Of a DNA stretch of 64,000 nucleotides, positions 42,632-50,695 are shown in pieces. Position numbers and translations under genes: made by a program. The DNA is taken from the NCBI GenBank assembly GCA_040754395.1, contig JBFMCL010000018.1:1-64000 (forward strand), given 5' to 3'. This DNA is from Nitrospirota bacterium. Its GTDB lineage: Bacteria > Nitrospirota > Thermodesulfovibrionia > Thermodesulfovibrionales > SM23-35. The stretch's first letter is position 1. Every line of letters begins with the position of its first letter. The notes beneath the pieces are model-generated. The model saw nothing but the letters and a program-made list of their open reading frames with translations, ran no database searches and was not told the DNA's origin.

Positions 42632-43723
42632 CTACGCAACTTCCCTGATCACCTTTGCGATTTTATGTATCGTGCGTTCTCCGAGTTCCGGGTATATCGG
42701 CAGAGACAGTACTTCCCGGGCAGCCTTCTCGGCCACAGGGAAGTCTCCCTTGTAGTATCCGAGAAATTTCAGCGCCTTCTGGAGGTGAAGCGGCACCGGA
42801 TAGTAGACAACTGAGGATATCCCGTTTTCTCTCAGTGTCTGCTGGATTGCGTCCCTCCTGCCGCTCATGACCGTATACTGGTGATAGACATGAAAGGCCC
42901 CCTGTTGCTCGACCGGACATTGTACGCTGTCACCGAGGAGACTGTTGTAGAGAGCCGCATGCGCTCTTCTCTTCCTGTTGTATTCGTCGATATGTCCGAG
43001 CTTAATCAGGAGAATCCCTGCCTGGATTTCATCAAGCCTGCTGTTGAAGCCGACCCTCTCGTGCCGGTATGCACCCTTTGACCCATGATTTCTGAGAGCC
43101 CTCACGGTTTCTGCAACGCGCGGGTTGTCAAGGATAATCATGCCTCCGTCTCCGTATGCACCAAGGTTTTTGCTCGGATAGAAGCTGAAACAGCCCGCAT
43201 CCCCGAAGCTTCCCGCTTTCTTCCCGTGCAATTCAGCGCCGAACGACTGCGCGCAATCTTCTATAACCTTCAGCCGGTATTTCCTCGCGATCTTTCTTAT
43301 GCCTTCCATATCAGCAGGGTGGCCGAAAAGATGTACGGGAAGAATCGCCCTTGTCTTTTTTGTGATATGCGTCTCAAGCTGGCGTACATCGATATTCAGG
43401 GTTTCCGGCTCGATGTCGACAAAAACCGGGGTGGCTCCGGTATACAGTACAGCCTCAACTGTGGCAAAAAAAGTAAAGGGGGTGGTGATGACTTCATGCC
43501 CTTCACCGATTCCGAGGGCATCGAGTGCAAGATGGATCGCATCAGTCCCAGAAGCTACCCCTATGCCCTCTTTTACATGAAAATACTCTGCAGCCTTTTT
43601 TTCGAATTCACCAACCTTCGCCCCGAGTATATAATGACTGCTTTCGAGTATCTCCGTGAGGACAGAGAACACCTCGCCCTTAATGCTCCGGAACTGTTTT
43701 TTCAAATCAACCATTGGAACCAT
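42632..43723 (-). CDS. DegT/DnrJ/EryC1 sugar aminotransferase (GnnB-like)
   Basis: 363 residues, fold-type I PLP enzyme. The PLP lysine lies in FSFYPSKNLGAYGDGG, with the GVASGTDAIHLAL and VIEDCAQSFGA motifs. It converts a ketosugar nucleotide to an aminosugar. It starts 18 bases after a Gfo/Idh oxidoreductase stop and next to lipid A genes. In bacteria with 2,3-diamino-2,3-dideoxyglucose lipid A, GnnA (oxidase) and GnnB (transaminase) form this pair, so a GnnB role is likely. O-antigen aminosugar synthesis (WbpE-type) is the alternative. Confidence 0.85.
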   Translation of the reverse strand: MVPMVDLKKQFRSIKGEVFSVLTEILESSHYILGAKVGEFEKKAAEYFHVKEGIGVASGTDAIHLALDALGIGEGHEVITTPFTFFATVEAVLYTGATPVFVDIEPETLNIDVRQLETHITKKTRAILPVHLFGHPADMEGIRKIARKYRLKVIEDCAQSFGAELHGKKAGSFGDAGCFSFYPSKNLGAYGDGGMIILDNPRVAETVRALRNHGSKGAYRHERVGFNSRLDEIQAGILLIKLGHIDEYNRKRRAHAALYNSLLGDSVQCPVEQQGAFHVYHQYTVMSGRRDAIQQTLRENGISSVVYYPVPLHLQKALKFLGYYKGDFPVAEKAAREVLSLPIYPELGERTIHKIAKVIREVA

Positions 43724-43741
43724 CTTTCTATCCCTCTGTCA

Positions 43742-44653
43742 CTATAGTATGATCTTGTCTGTGATCTTCATGACTACATGCAGGGCGTTTCTGCCCTCGA
43801 CTGCCGATACCTTCGGTTTCTGCCTCCCCTGAACGCACCGGATGAAATCTTTCAGCTCCTCTTTCAGGGGCTCTGTCTTTTCCGGTTTTATGATATCAGA
43901 CGCGATCCCCTCCGCGTTTTTGAAATAACGTCTGACTTCCGAATTCTGGTAATCAACAGCGATATAGGAATCCCTCTGAAACACCTTCAGCCTCCTCAGC
44001 TTTTCCGGCGAAAGCCTGCTTACCGTAGCGAGGGCTGCACATCCGTTCTCGAACTCAATCCAGGCCTTTGCCACATCGATCTTGTCGGTGAGCACCTTAG
44101 CGCCCACAGCCCGTATCTCCTTCACGGGAATGGTTACGAGACTGAGAATGATATCGATATCATGGATCATCAGATCCAGAGTGACATCGACATCAGTCCC
44201 CCTCCCGAGAAAAGGTGAAAAGCGTTCGGATTCTATGAATACCGGCTCGTTGAACATTGCTGAAGCTGCGAGCACCGCAGGATTGTATCGTTCGAGATGC
44301 CCTACCTGGATGATGCAGCCGCTTTTCTCTGATTCACGGATGATCTCATCGGCCTGGGCAATATTTTCGGTTATCGGCTTCTCAATAAGTATATCCTTCT
44401 GCGCACTGAGGCAGTCGATCGCAATCGCATAATGTGATGTTGTAGGCGTTACAATACTCAGGGCGTCGACCTTGCCGAGAATATCCCTGTGGTTGTAATA
44501 CGCCTGGCAACCATACTTCCCGGCAAGCGTGTCAGCTTTTTCCCTGTCGATGTCAACGATCGCGACGAGGTCTGTCTCCGCAAGCTCTGCATAGATTCGG
44601 GCATGATGCTGCCCGAGGTATCCTACCCCGATTACTCCTACCCTGACAGCCAA
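43742..44653 (-). CDS. Gfo/Idh/MocA oxidoreductase (GnnA-like)
   Basis: 303 residues. Rossmann NAD site VGVIGVGYLGQHHARIY, the EKPITEN motif (catalytic Lys region) and DLMIHDIDIIL (active-site Asp/His). The start is TTG with GAGGAGGG five bases upstream. It oxidises a UDP-sugar or related nucleotide sugar. Paired with the aminotransferase it fits the GnnA step of UDP-GlcNAc3N synthesis; similar single Gfo/Idh genes lie in lipid A clusters of related lineages. A gap of about 110 bases separates it from trpD. Confidence 0.83.
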   Translation of the reverse strand: MAVRVGVIGVGYLGQHHARIYAELAETDLVAIVDIDREKADTLAGKYGCQAYYNHRDILGKVDALSIVTPTTSHYAIAIDCLSAQKDILIEKPITENIAQADEIIRESEKSGCIIQVGHLERYNPAVLAASAMFNEPVFIESERFSPFLGRGTDVDVTLDLMIHDIDIILSLVTIPVKEIRAVGAKVLTDKIDVAKAWIEFENGCAALATVSRLSPEKLRRLKVFQRDSYIAVDYQNSEVRRYFKNAEGIASDIIKPEKTEPLKEELKDFIRCVQGRQKPKVSAVEGRNALHVVMKITDKIIL

Positions 44654-44761
44654 AAATCCCTCCTCTGGATATCTCCCTTACCCCAACGGGGAGAAAGAAA
44701 TTGAAGCGTTCTCCTTATCCCCGGCGCACGGCGCTCAACCATCTTTTCATCCGCTTTGTCA

Positions 44762-45772
44762 TCAGAGTGAATTGCTTACTCTTTTTACCTCTTCGAGTTT
44801 TTTCAGTGCCCTGCCTGAATCTATCGAATCAGCGGCCATGCTGAACGCTGTCCTGAAATCCTCAGTCTTCCCTGCAGCGATGAAGGCGACCGCAGAGTTC
44901 ATGAGCACAATGTCCCTTCGTGGTCCTTTTTCGCCTCTCAGGATGGAAAGGGTAATCTCCGCATTTTCCTTCTTGTCCCCTCCGTGGATATGTTCGATGT
45001 CGCTGTTCCATATCCCGAAATCCTCGGGCTGAATATAAAAGGTTTCTACCCGGCCGTCCCTGAACCGCGCAACCTTTGTTTTGCCGGATATGCTCACTTC
45101 GTCGAGACCGCCTTCGCCATGCACGACCATTGCATCTACCGCGCCGAGATTTCCGAGCACCAGTGCGAGGACATCGGTCAGCTTCTCTGCGAATACGCCG
45201 AGTATCTGCCTCTTTGCACCTGCGGGATTCGTGATCGGCCCGAGTATATTGAAAATGGTTCTTATTCCCATTTCACGGCGGGGCCCGATCGCGTATTTCA
45301 TCGCAGGGTGGAACAACGGTGCGAAAAGAAATCCGAATCCTGTCTCAAAAAGGCACTGTTCCACCTTATCTGGCACAAGATCTATTCTGATGCCGAGTGC
45401 TTCGAGCACATCTGCACTGCCTGACTGACTGGAGACAGAACGGTTGCCATGCTTTGCCACCGGCACATCCCCGCCTGACACCACAAAGGCTGTGGTTGTG
45501 GAGATATTGAAGGTATGCGACATGTCGCCTCCGGTCCCGCAGGTATCGAGGACTCCCTCGGGCGCCTTAATGGCAGATGCTTTCTCTCTCATGATTCGTG
45601 CCGCTCCGGTTATTTCCCCGACAGACTCTCCCTTGAGTCTGAGGGCGGTCAGCAAGGCGCCGATCTGTGCATCGGTTGCCTTTCCTTCCATGATCTCCCT
45701 CATGCATTCGGCCATTTCTTCTTCTGAGAGACTGATATTGCCGACGAGCATTTTTATCGCTTCTTTTATCAT
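44762..45772 (-). CDS. trpD: Anthranilate phosphoribosyltransferase
   Basis: 336 residues. The signature LDTCGTGGDMSHTFN (PRPP site), KHGNRSVSSQSGSADVLEALG and NILGPITNPAGA are present. It joins anthranilate to PRPP in tryptophan synthesis. GGAG precedes the ATG by six bases. It follows trpG by 19 bases in a trpE-trpG-trpD operon. No trpC, trpF, trpB or trpA follow here. Confidence 0.97.
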   Translation of the reverse strand: MIKEAIKMLVGNISLSEEEMAECMREIMEGKATDAQIGALLTALRLKGESVGEITGAARIMREKASAIKAPEGVLDTCGTGGDMSHTFNISTTTAFVVSGGDVPVAKHGNRSVSSQSGSADVLEALGIRIDLVPDKVEQCLFETGFGFLFAPLFHPAMKYAIGPRREMGIRTIFNILGPITNPAGAKRQILGVFAEKLTDVLALVLGNLGAVDAMVVHGEGGLDEVSISGKTKVARFRDGRVETFYIQPEDFGIWNSDIEHIHGGDKKENAEITLSILRGEKGPRRDIVLMNSAVAFIAAGKTEDFRTAFSMAADSIDSGRALKKLEEVKRVSNSL

Positions 45773-45791
45773 GAGTCACTCCACATCTTTC

Positions 45792-46364
45792 TTATGAAAT
45801 CCGCAGCTTCAGAAAGTTCTTTAAAAGGTCTTTGCCTGTTTTTGTAAGGATTGATTCAGGGTGAAACTGCACTCCCTCGAGAACGTATTCCTTGTGCCTG
45901 ACGCCCATAATCTCGCCCGCATCTGTCCACGCGGTTATTTCTAGGCAGGCAGGGAGCGTCTCTTTCCTGATCACCAGAGAATGATATCTCGTTGCCTCGA
46001 ACGGATTCGGCAGGGATGCATAGATTGTCCTTCCATCGTGGTGGATGAGAGAAGTCTTTCCGTGCATAAGCCTCGGAGCCCGGATAATCTCACCGCCAAA
46101 CGCCGCTCCTATTGCCTGATGACCGAGACATACCCCGAGAATCGGGATTTTTCCGGCAAAATGCGTGATTACCGCGATCGAGATCCCCGCTTCTTTGGGG
46201 GTGCAGGGTCCGGGCGAAATCACGATCCGCTCAGGCTGCAGATTGCCTATTTCAGACAGGGTAATTCTGTCATTCCGGAACACCCGGATATCTTCACCCA
46301 GTTCCCCGAGATACTGGACGAGGTTATAGGTGAAAGAATCATAATTATCGATCATGAGAAGCAT
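45792..46364 (-). CDS. trpG: Anthranilate synthase glutamine amidotransferase component
   Basis: 190 residues, class I amidotransferase. Nucleophile C79 in [11 protein letters not shown] and the C-terminal His/Glu in [10 protein letters not shown] form the triad. It supplies ammonia to TrpE and may also serve as PabA in folate synthesis. The start is seven bases after the trpE stop, so the two are made together. Confidence 0.96.
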   Translation of the reverse strand: MLLMIDNYDSFTYNLVQYLGELGEDIRVFRNDRITLSEIGNLQPERIVISPGPCTPKEAGISIAVITHFAGKIPILGVCLGHQAIGAAFGGEIIRAPRLMHGKTSLIHHDGRTIYASLPNPFEATRYHSLVIRKETLPACLEITAWTDAGEIMGVRHKEYVLEGVQFHPESILTKTGKDLLKNFLKLRIS

Positions 46365-46371
46365 ATGGACC

Positions 46372-47904
46372 TCAGCTCAATTCTCTTTCCGCCATGTCGA
46401 CGGCTTTCATCATGCCCATGGCCTTATTGACCGTTTCCATGTATTCACGCGCGGGGACCGAATCGGCAACAATGCCGGCACCCGCTTGGACATACGCCTT
46501 ATTCCCCTTTATTATCAGGGTCCTGATCGTGATACAGGTATCCATGTTCCCTGAATAGCTGATGTACCCGACCGCACCTGCATAAGGCCCCCTTCTGACC
46601 GGTTCGAGTTCCTCGATGATCTCCATCGCCCGGACCTTGGGAGCCCCGGTAACCGTGCCCGCGGGAAAACATGCCTTCAGTACGTCGAATGCGTCGAGGT
46701 TGCTCCTGAGTTCACCTTCGACGTTCGAGACGAGATGCATGACGTGGCTGTAACGTTCGACAGACATCAGCTCCGTCACATTTACAGAACCGGTCTCGGC
46801 AACCCTTCCCACATCGTTTCTCCCGAGGTCAACGAGCATGATATGCTCGGCAATCTCTTTCGGGTCTTTTTTCAGCTCATCCTCAAGGGCGCTGTCTTCT
46901 TCTTCCGTCTCCCCCCTCTTTCGTGTCCCTGCGATAGGCCTCAGGCTTATCTTTTTTCCTTCAAGCCTTACCAGGATCTCGGGAGAAGATCCCACGAGCT
47001 TCGCGTCCCCGGTATCGATATAGTACATATACGGAGACGGGTTGATTACCCGCAGGGCCCTGTAGATGTTGAACGGGTCGATATCAAACTCCCTGTCAAA
47101 CCTCTGGGACAGCACCACCTGGACAATATCGCCGGACATGACATATTCCTTGCTTCTGGCGACTGCATCCTCAAACTTTTCCCTGGTCTGAAAAGAGGAT
47201 TCGTATGCGGAAAGCGAGGGATGTATGCCTACCTGCCCGAGGGTAGCAAATGACAAGTCCCCGGATTGCCTGCCGTTCTGTCTCGACCTGCGCCTGCCAG
47301 GCCGCGAACGTTTCAGTTTGTCGATGATATTCCCGATCTTTTCTTCAGCTTCGCGGTATGCCTCTTCCGGCGATTTGTCGTTGATATGCGCATTCGAGAC
47401 GACCTTAATCTTGCCCTTCAGGTTGTCGAATATCATGACGGTGTCTGTGACCATCAGAAACATGTCGGGGAGCTTCAGGCCGGGCTTTTTCTCATCAGGG
47501 ACCCGTTCAAAAAATCTGACCATGTCGTATCCAATATACCCGACAAGTCCGCCGTAGAATCTCGGCAGGCCCGCTACCTCAACCGGAGTGTATTGCGTTA
47601 TCTCTTTCTTTATCACATCCAGGGGATCCTCTGCCATAAACCTCCGGGATCCCGCAATCTTATCCTTTATTTCTACTTTTTTGCCCCAGCTCCTGATGAT
47701 CCTCGAGGGTTTCGACCCGAGAAAAGAATAGCGTGCCCATTTTTCACCGCCGATCATGCTCTCAAGCAGAAACGAAGGCGCCCCCCCGAGTTTCAGCGTT
47801 GCAGATACAGGAGTTTCTGTATCCGCCAGGATTTCCCTGTATACAGGGATCAGATTGCCCTGTGCTGCGAGAGATTTGAAACTTTCGAGATCAGGAAACA
47901 GCAT
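46372..47904 (-). CDS. trpE: Anthranilate synthase component I
   Basis: 510 residues, chorismate-binding family. The N-terminal regulatory region contains the LLES element for tryptophan feedback ([16 protein letters not shown]). The catalytic domain has [29 protein letters not shown] and [11 protein letters not shown]. It makes anthranilate from chorismate with TrpG. The promoter lies close upstream, with a leader of about 40 bases, too short for a classical trp attenuator. Confidence 0.97.
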   Translation of the reverse strand: MLFPDLESFKSLAAQGNLIPVYREILADTETPVSATLKLGGAPSFLLESMIGGEKWARYSFLGSKPSRIIRSWGKKVEIKDKIAGSRRFMAEDPLDVIKKEITQYTPVEVAGLPRFYGGLVGYIGYDMVRFFERVPDEKKPGLKLPDMFLMVTDTVMIFDNLKGKIKVVSNAHINDKSPEEAYREAEEKIGNIIDKLKRSRPGRRRSRQNGRQSGDLSFATLGQVGIHPSLSAYESSFQTREKFEDAVARSKEYVMSGDIVQVVLSQRFDREFDIDPFNIYRALRVINPSPYMYYIDTGDAKLVGSSPEILVRLEGKKISLRPIAGTRKRGETEEEDSALEDELKKDPKEIAEHIMLVDLGRNDVGRVAETGSVNVTELMSVERYSHVMHLVSNVEGELRSNLDAFDVLKACFPAGTVTGAPKVRAMEIIEELEPVRRGPYAGAVGYISYSGNMDTCITIRTLIIKGNKAYVQAGAGIVADSVPAREYMETVNKAMGMMKAVDMAERELS

Positions 47905-47951
47905 ATTGACAAAAATTAATCCTTTCTATTAGTATTTTTAGTACAGCGTTC

Positions 47952-47981
47952 ATTATAGCTTATTAATGAACAATAAGTTAA
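47952..47981 (-). promoter_or_regulatory. trpE promoter
   Basis: On the minus strand TTAACT (47981-47976) and TATAAT (47957-47952) are spaced by 18 bases. Transcription would begin about 40 bases before the trpE start. AGAAAGGA precedes the ATG. Confidence 0.55.
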
Positions 47982-48049
47982 GAGTAGCCCGTTCCGGACC
48001 GATGTCAGCGCACTCTTGACTCTTCATTTCCGGTTTAATAATTGAGAAT

Positions 48050-48125
<76 letters not shown>

Positions 48126-48140
48126 TTTGAAACAGCCAGG

Positions 48141-48227
48141 ATGCAGTAAGGAGTAGGGAGTAAGCGCTCAGGAAGTATGATATGCACTCATATCTTTTTC
48201 CTGCTTACTGTTTACTCTTTACTGCAT
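48141..48227. repeat. Long imperfect inverted repeat between two tRNA genes
   Basis: The 25-base arms 48141-48165 and 48203-48227 (ATGCAGTAA..GTAAGC against GCTTAC..TTACTGCAT) pair with about four mismatches. Inner sequence CAGGAA/TTCCTG extends the stem. The arms contain AGTA-type short repeats. It may act in tRNA transcript termination or processing, or be a small mobile repeat. Confidence 0.6.
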
Positions 48228-48242
48228 ACTTTCTTATTACAT

Positions 48243-48318
48243 GGCGGCGTACCCAAGTGGCTAAGGGAGAGGTCTGCAAAACCTTTATGCAGCGGTTCAA
48301 ATCCGCTCGCCGCCTCCA
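48243..48318 (+). tRNA. tRNA-Cys (GCA)
   Basis: A 76-base cloverleaf. Acceptor GGCGGCG/CGCCGCC. Anticodon stem GAGGT/ACCTT with loop CTGCAAA (anticodon GCA). T-loop TTCAAAT. The 3' TCCA is encoded. Confidence 0.94.
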
Positions 48319-48447
48319 ACCATTTGAATTGTAATATAATTTAGCGAATTTCCTGCCGTTCCCTGTCAATTGTGACACCGTTTGTGACACCGGAAAAGGG
48401 GCTTCAGTGATTTATGTATGAAAATTACTGACTAGCATTTTTGCGTC

Positions 48448-48476
48448 TTGACACTTTGCCATCATGATGGTATATT
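48448..48476 (+). promoter_or_regulatory. Toxin-antitoxin promoter with palindromic operator
   Basis: TTGACA (48448-48453), 17-base spacer, TATATT (48471-48476). The perfect palindrome CCATCATGATGG (48459-48470) fills the spacer, as expected for repression by the RHH antitoxin. The antitoxin ATG is at 48483, only six bases past the -10, so this transcript too may be leaderless. Confidence 0.75.
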
Positions 48477-48482
48477 ACATGC

Positions 48483-48716
48483 ATGAAAACAATAACCAAA
48501 AAATCGACAATTTATTTTGATCCTCAGATCCATAAAGCTCTTCGTCTTAAAGCCGCTGAAACTGATAGTTCTGTATCTGATATCGTTAATGAGGCGATCC
48601 GAATCGTCTTCGCGGAAGATGCAGAAGACATTGCTGCATTTAAAGAAAGGGCACATGAGCCCAACCTGTCGTTTGAGGAAGTTCTCAAGGACTTGAAGAG
48701 GCGTGGCAAAATATAA
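48483..48716 (+). CDS. Ribbon-helix-helix antitoxin
   Basis: 77 residues. The N-terminal strand KKSTIYFDPQIHKAL and helix SVSDIVNEAIRIVF form an RHH (CopG/MetJ-type) DNA-binding domain. The acidic C-terminal tail (AEDIAAFKERAHEPNLSF) would wrap the toxin. It overlaps the toxin gene by 14 bases, and its own promoter holds a 12-base palindrome, as in autoregulated RelBE/ParDE modules. Confidence 0.88.
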   Translation: MKTITKKSTIYFDPQIHKALRLKAAETDSSVSDIVNEAIRIVFAEDAEDIAAFKERAHEPNLSFEEVLKDLKRRGKI

Positions 48717-48960
48717 TATCCTTATCAAGCCGTCAGCCGTCAAAGAAATTGAGAACACTCCACGAACAGATCGCTCCCGGATAATTCAAAAGATTCAGAG
48801 CTTGGCAAACACACCCCGATCTCAGGGATGTGAAAAACTCACAGGAGAAAACAGGTACAGAATTCGTCAAGGAGTTTACAGAATAGTCTATTCAGTTTCT
48901 GACAGGGAATTACATATTATCGTTGTTAAAATTGGACATAGACGAGATGTATACAAATAA
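48703..48960 (+). CDS. RelE/ParE-family toxin
   Basis: 85 residues with the compact RelE fold: YNILIKPSAVKEIENTP, LTGENRYRIRQGVYRIVYSV and VVKIGHRRDVYK. The Arg-rich YRIRQGVYRIVY and the GHRRDVYK ending are typical of RelE mRNA interferases. It most likely cleaves mRNA on the ribosome when freed. ParE (gyrase poison) is less likely given the intact basic residues. Confidence 0.88.
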   Translation: MAKYNILIKPSAVKEIENTPRTDRSRIIQKIQSLANTPRSQGCEKLTGENRYRIRQGVYRIVYSVSDRELHIIVVKIGHRRDVYK

Positions 48961-49014
48961 GACACATTACGAATCGCTCAACCCGACCCGGAATGAGTTC
49001 ATTTTGTATTCCCG

Positions 49015-49073
49015 CAGCTGGTAGAGCACAACCTTACAAAGGTTGGGGTTGCGGGTTCGAACCCCGTTTCCCG
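49015..49073 (+). pseudogene. tRNA-Gly-like remnant lacking its 5' acceptor strand
   Basis: CAGCTGGTAGAGCACAACC..GGTTGGGGT and GCGGGTTCGA-CCCCGTTTCCCG repeat the tRNA-Gly at 48050 almost exactly, but the first 13 bases and the 3' CTCCA are gone. The anticodon loop is TTACAAA, so GCC has become ACA. The inverted repeat CCGGAATG/CATTCCGG (48988-48995, 49076-49083) brackets it. It is probably a decayed duplication. Confidence 0.75.
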
Positions 49074-49133
49074 GGCATTCCGGTTGCAGGACAAGAGACG
49101 GGCATCAGCGCAGTACCAGACGTTCATTACTCA

Positions 49134-49724
49134 TTACTCTTCCCTTTTGCACTGCAGTTTCATGAAGAGCAGCGGGATTGAGATAAGGATAAGAAGCACC
49201 CCCTGGGCCATTATCAGAAACTTGACCCCTGCGATGGTAATCAGGTAAAAGGAAGTCAGAAGCGTGCCGACGATGCTTCCGAGCGTTGACAGGGCATAGA
49301 GGGTGCCCACGGTTCTGCCGGAAGTGTGGAGGCTGCAGATGAGAAGTTTTACTGTATATGGACTGACTGCGCCAAGAAAGACAGAAGGGATAAAGAAAAG
49401 AAGCATGGAGGCCAATAGGGGGCTGAGCCTGAGTCCAAGGTCTTTCATGAAAACCCAGTCGGAAACAGGTGCGCCGTACAGCGGGAACGTCACGAGAAGG
49501 ACTGCGGGGGCAATGATGATCAGCCCGAGCTTTTTTGCCGATGGATTGACATCCGCGACTTTCCCGCCGAGATAGTAACCTGCCGAGAGCCCTCCCAGAA
49601 ACACGCTGATAAGGCTTCCCCACACAAAGACAGAATTGCCGAAATTCGGTGCAAGAACCCTGCTGCCCAGAATCTCGAACGACATTACCACCGCCCCGCA
49701 GATGAAGACAATTGCCCTGATCAT
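49134..49724 (-). CDS. Membrane domain of fused spermidine synthase family, as separate protein
   Basis: 196 residues with about six membrane helices. VMSFEILGSRVLAPNFGNSVFV..GSLISVFLGGLSAGYYLGG and GRTVGTLYALSTLGSIVGTLLTSF match the N-terminal membrane half of fused MFS/spermidine-synthase proteins. Here the synthase half is a separate gene just upstream (22 bases) with its own signal peptide. AAAGGAGAAAG precedes the ATG. It may anchor or feed the exported synthase domain. Confidence 0.8.
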   Translation of the reverse strand: MIRAIVFICGAVVMSFEILGSRVLAPNFGNSVFVWGSLISVFLGGLSAGYYLGGKVADVNPSAKKLGLIIIAPAVLLVTFPLYGAPVSDWVFMKDLGLRLSPLLASMLLFFIPSVFLGAVSPYTVKLLICSLHTSGRTVGTLYALSTLGSIVGTLLTSFYLITIAGVKFLIMAQGVLLILISIPLLFMKLQCKREE

Positions 49725-49746
49725 AGACTTTCTCCTTTCCGGCTGA

Positions 49747-50661
49747 TTACTTCACTTCCATGTGCTGGTAGATGTTTACCGGCGCAAAGTCGTCTGTCAG
49801 GAGTTCAGACTTTTTCGCGTATTCTGATGCATACGCATAGGAGGCACTGATCTCAGGGAGACTGAAGTCGAATTTCCGGTAGGACTGGATTTTTTTTGCG
49901 TTCGCTGCGACAGCTTCTTCGGTTTTTCCCGTTTTGTTTCTGGTCGCGACAAAAATGAAATTTTTCGATCTTTTCCCCTTGAATATATAGAGGTGGGGGA
50001 ATGCTTCGGTATAGGTTCTGATCATCGAGTAGAAGAACTTGTTCTTGGTCGGTGAGACAATATTGGATACGACCACTCCCCCGTCCTTCAGGCTCCTGCT
50101 GACCTCCCTGAGGAATTCCACGGTTGTGAGGTGGAAAGGGATAAAATCAGTCTGATAGGCATCGAGAAAAATGATGTCGTATTTCTTTTTTGCCCTTTTG
50201 ATGAACATCCTTCCGTCCGCGATATGCACCCGCATCGCATTTGTCTCCCGGAAGTGAAAGAATCTTTTTGCGACATCAGCGATATCTGGATCGATCTCGA
50301 CCACATCAGCAGTGACGGCAGGGTAAAACCTGTTGAAGTACCGCGGCATTGCGCCGGCGCCGAGACCGATGAAAAGGGCGTCTGCCGGCTCTTTATCGAG
50401 AAAGGCAAGACCGATAAACGCCATCTGTGTGTATTCAAAGAGCAGCTTGTCAGGGGTATCCACATGCATCCCTCCCTGCATATAACTCCTCTTGTTGTTG
50501 AAGATATACCGTTCTTTCTTCTCCAGGTCCTCTATCACCGCGATGTACTGGTAGAGGGACTCTTTCTCATAAAGTTTTTTTTGCGCACTGCTTTCGGCCT
50601 GGACAGCCGGGGGCAACGCAAGCAAAAGGAACATCATGAATATGTGTGTGCGTATTTTCAT
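49747..50661 (-). CDS. Exported spermidine-synthase-like protein
   Basis: 304 residues from ATG 50661 (AGGAAAAG upstream); the longer frame overlaps the previous gene. A clear Sec signal peptide (residues 1-23, KIRTHIFMMFLLLALPPAVQA) is followed by a spermidine-synthase fold. FIGLGAGAMPRYFNRFYP stands at the SAM/dcSAM loop, then VVEIDPDIADVAK and IIFLDAYQTDFIPFHLTT. The fold binds dcSAM or SAM, but those cofactors are cytoplasmic, so an exported catalytic domain is puzzling. It may bind polyamines or act on another substrate. It lies between a dehydrogenase and its membrane partner. Confidence 0.78.
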   Translation of the reverse strand: MKIRTHIFMMFLLLALPPAVQAESSAQKKLYEKESLYQYIAVIEDLEKKERYIFNNKRSYMQGGMHVDTPDKLLFEYTQMAFIGLAFLDKEPADALFIGLGAGAMPRYFNRFYPAVTADVVEIDPDIADVAKRFFHFRETNAMRVHIADGRMFIKRAKKKYDIIFLDAYQTDFIPFHLTTVEFLREVSRSLKDGGVVVSNIVSPTKNKFFYSMIRTYTEAFPHLYIFKGKRSKNFIFVATRNKTGKTEEAVAANAKKIQSYRKFDFSLPEISASYAYASEYAKKSELLTDDFAPVNIYQHMEVK

Positions 50662-50695
50662 ATTGCTTTTCCTATTATATCTATTATAAATCCTC

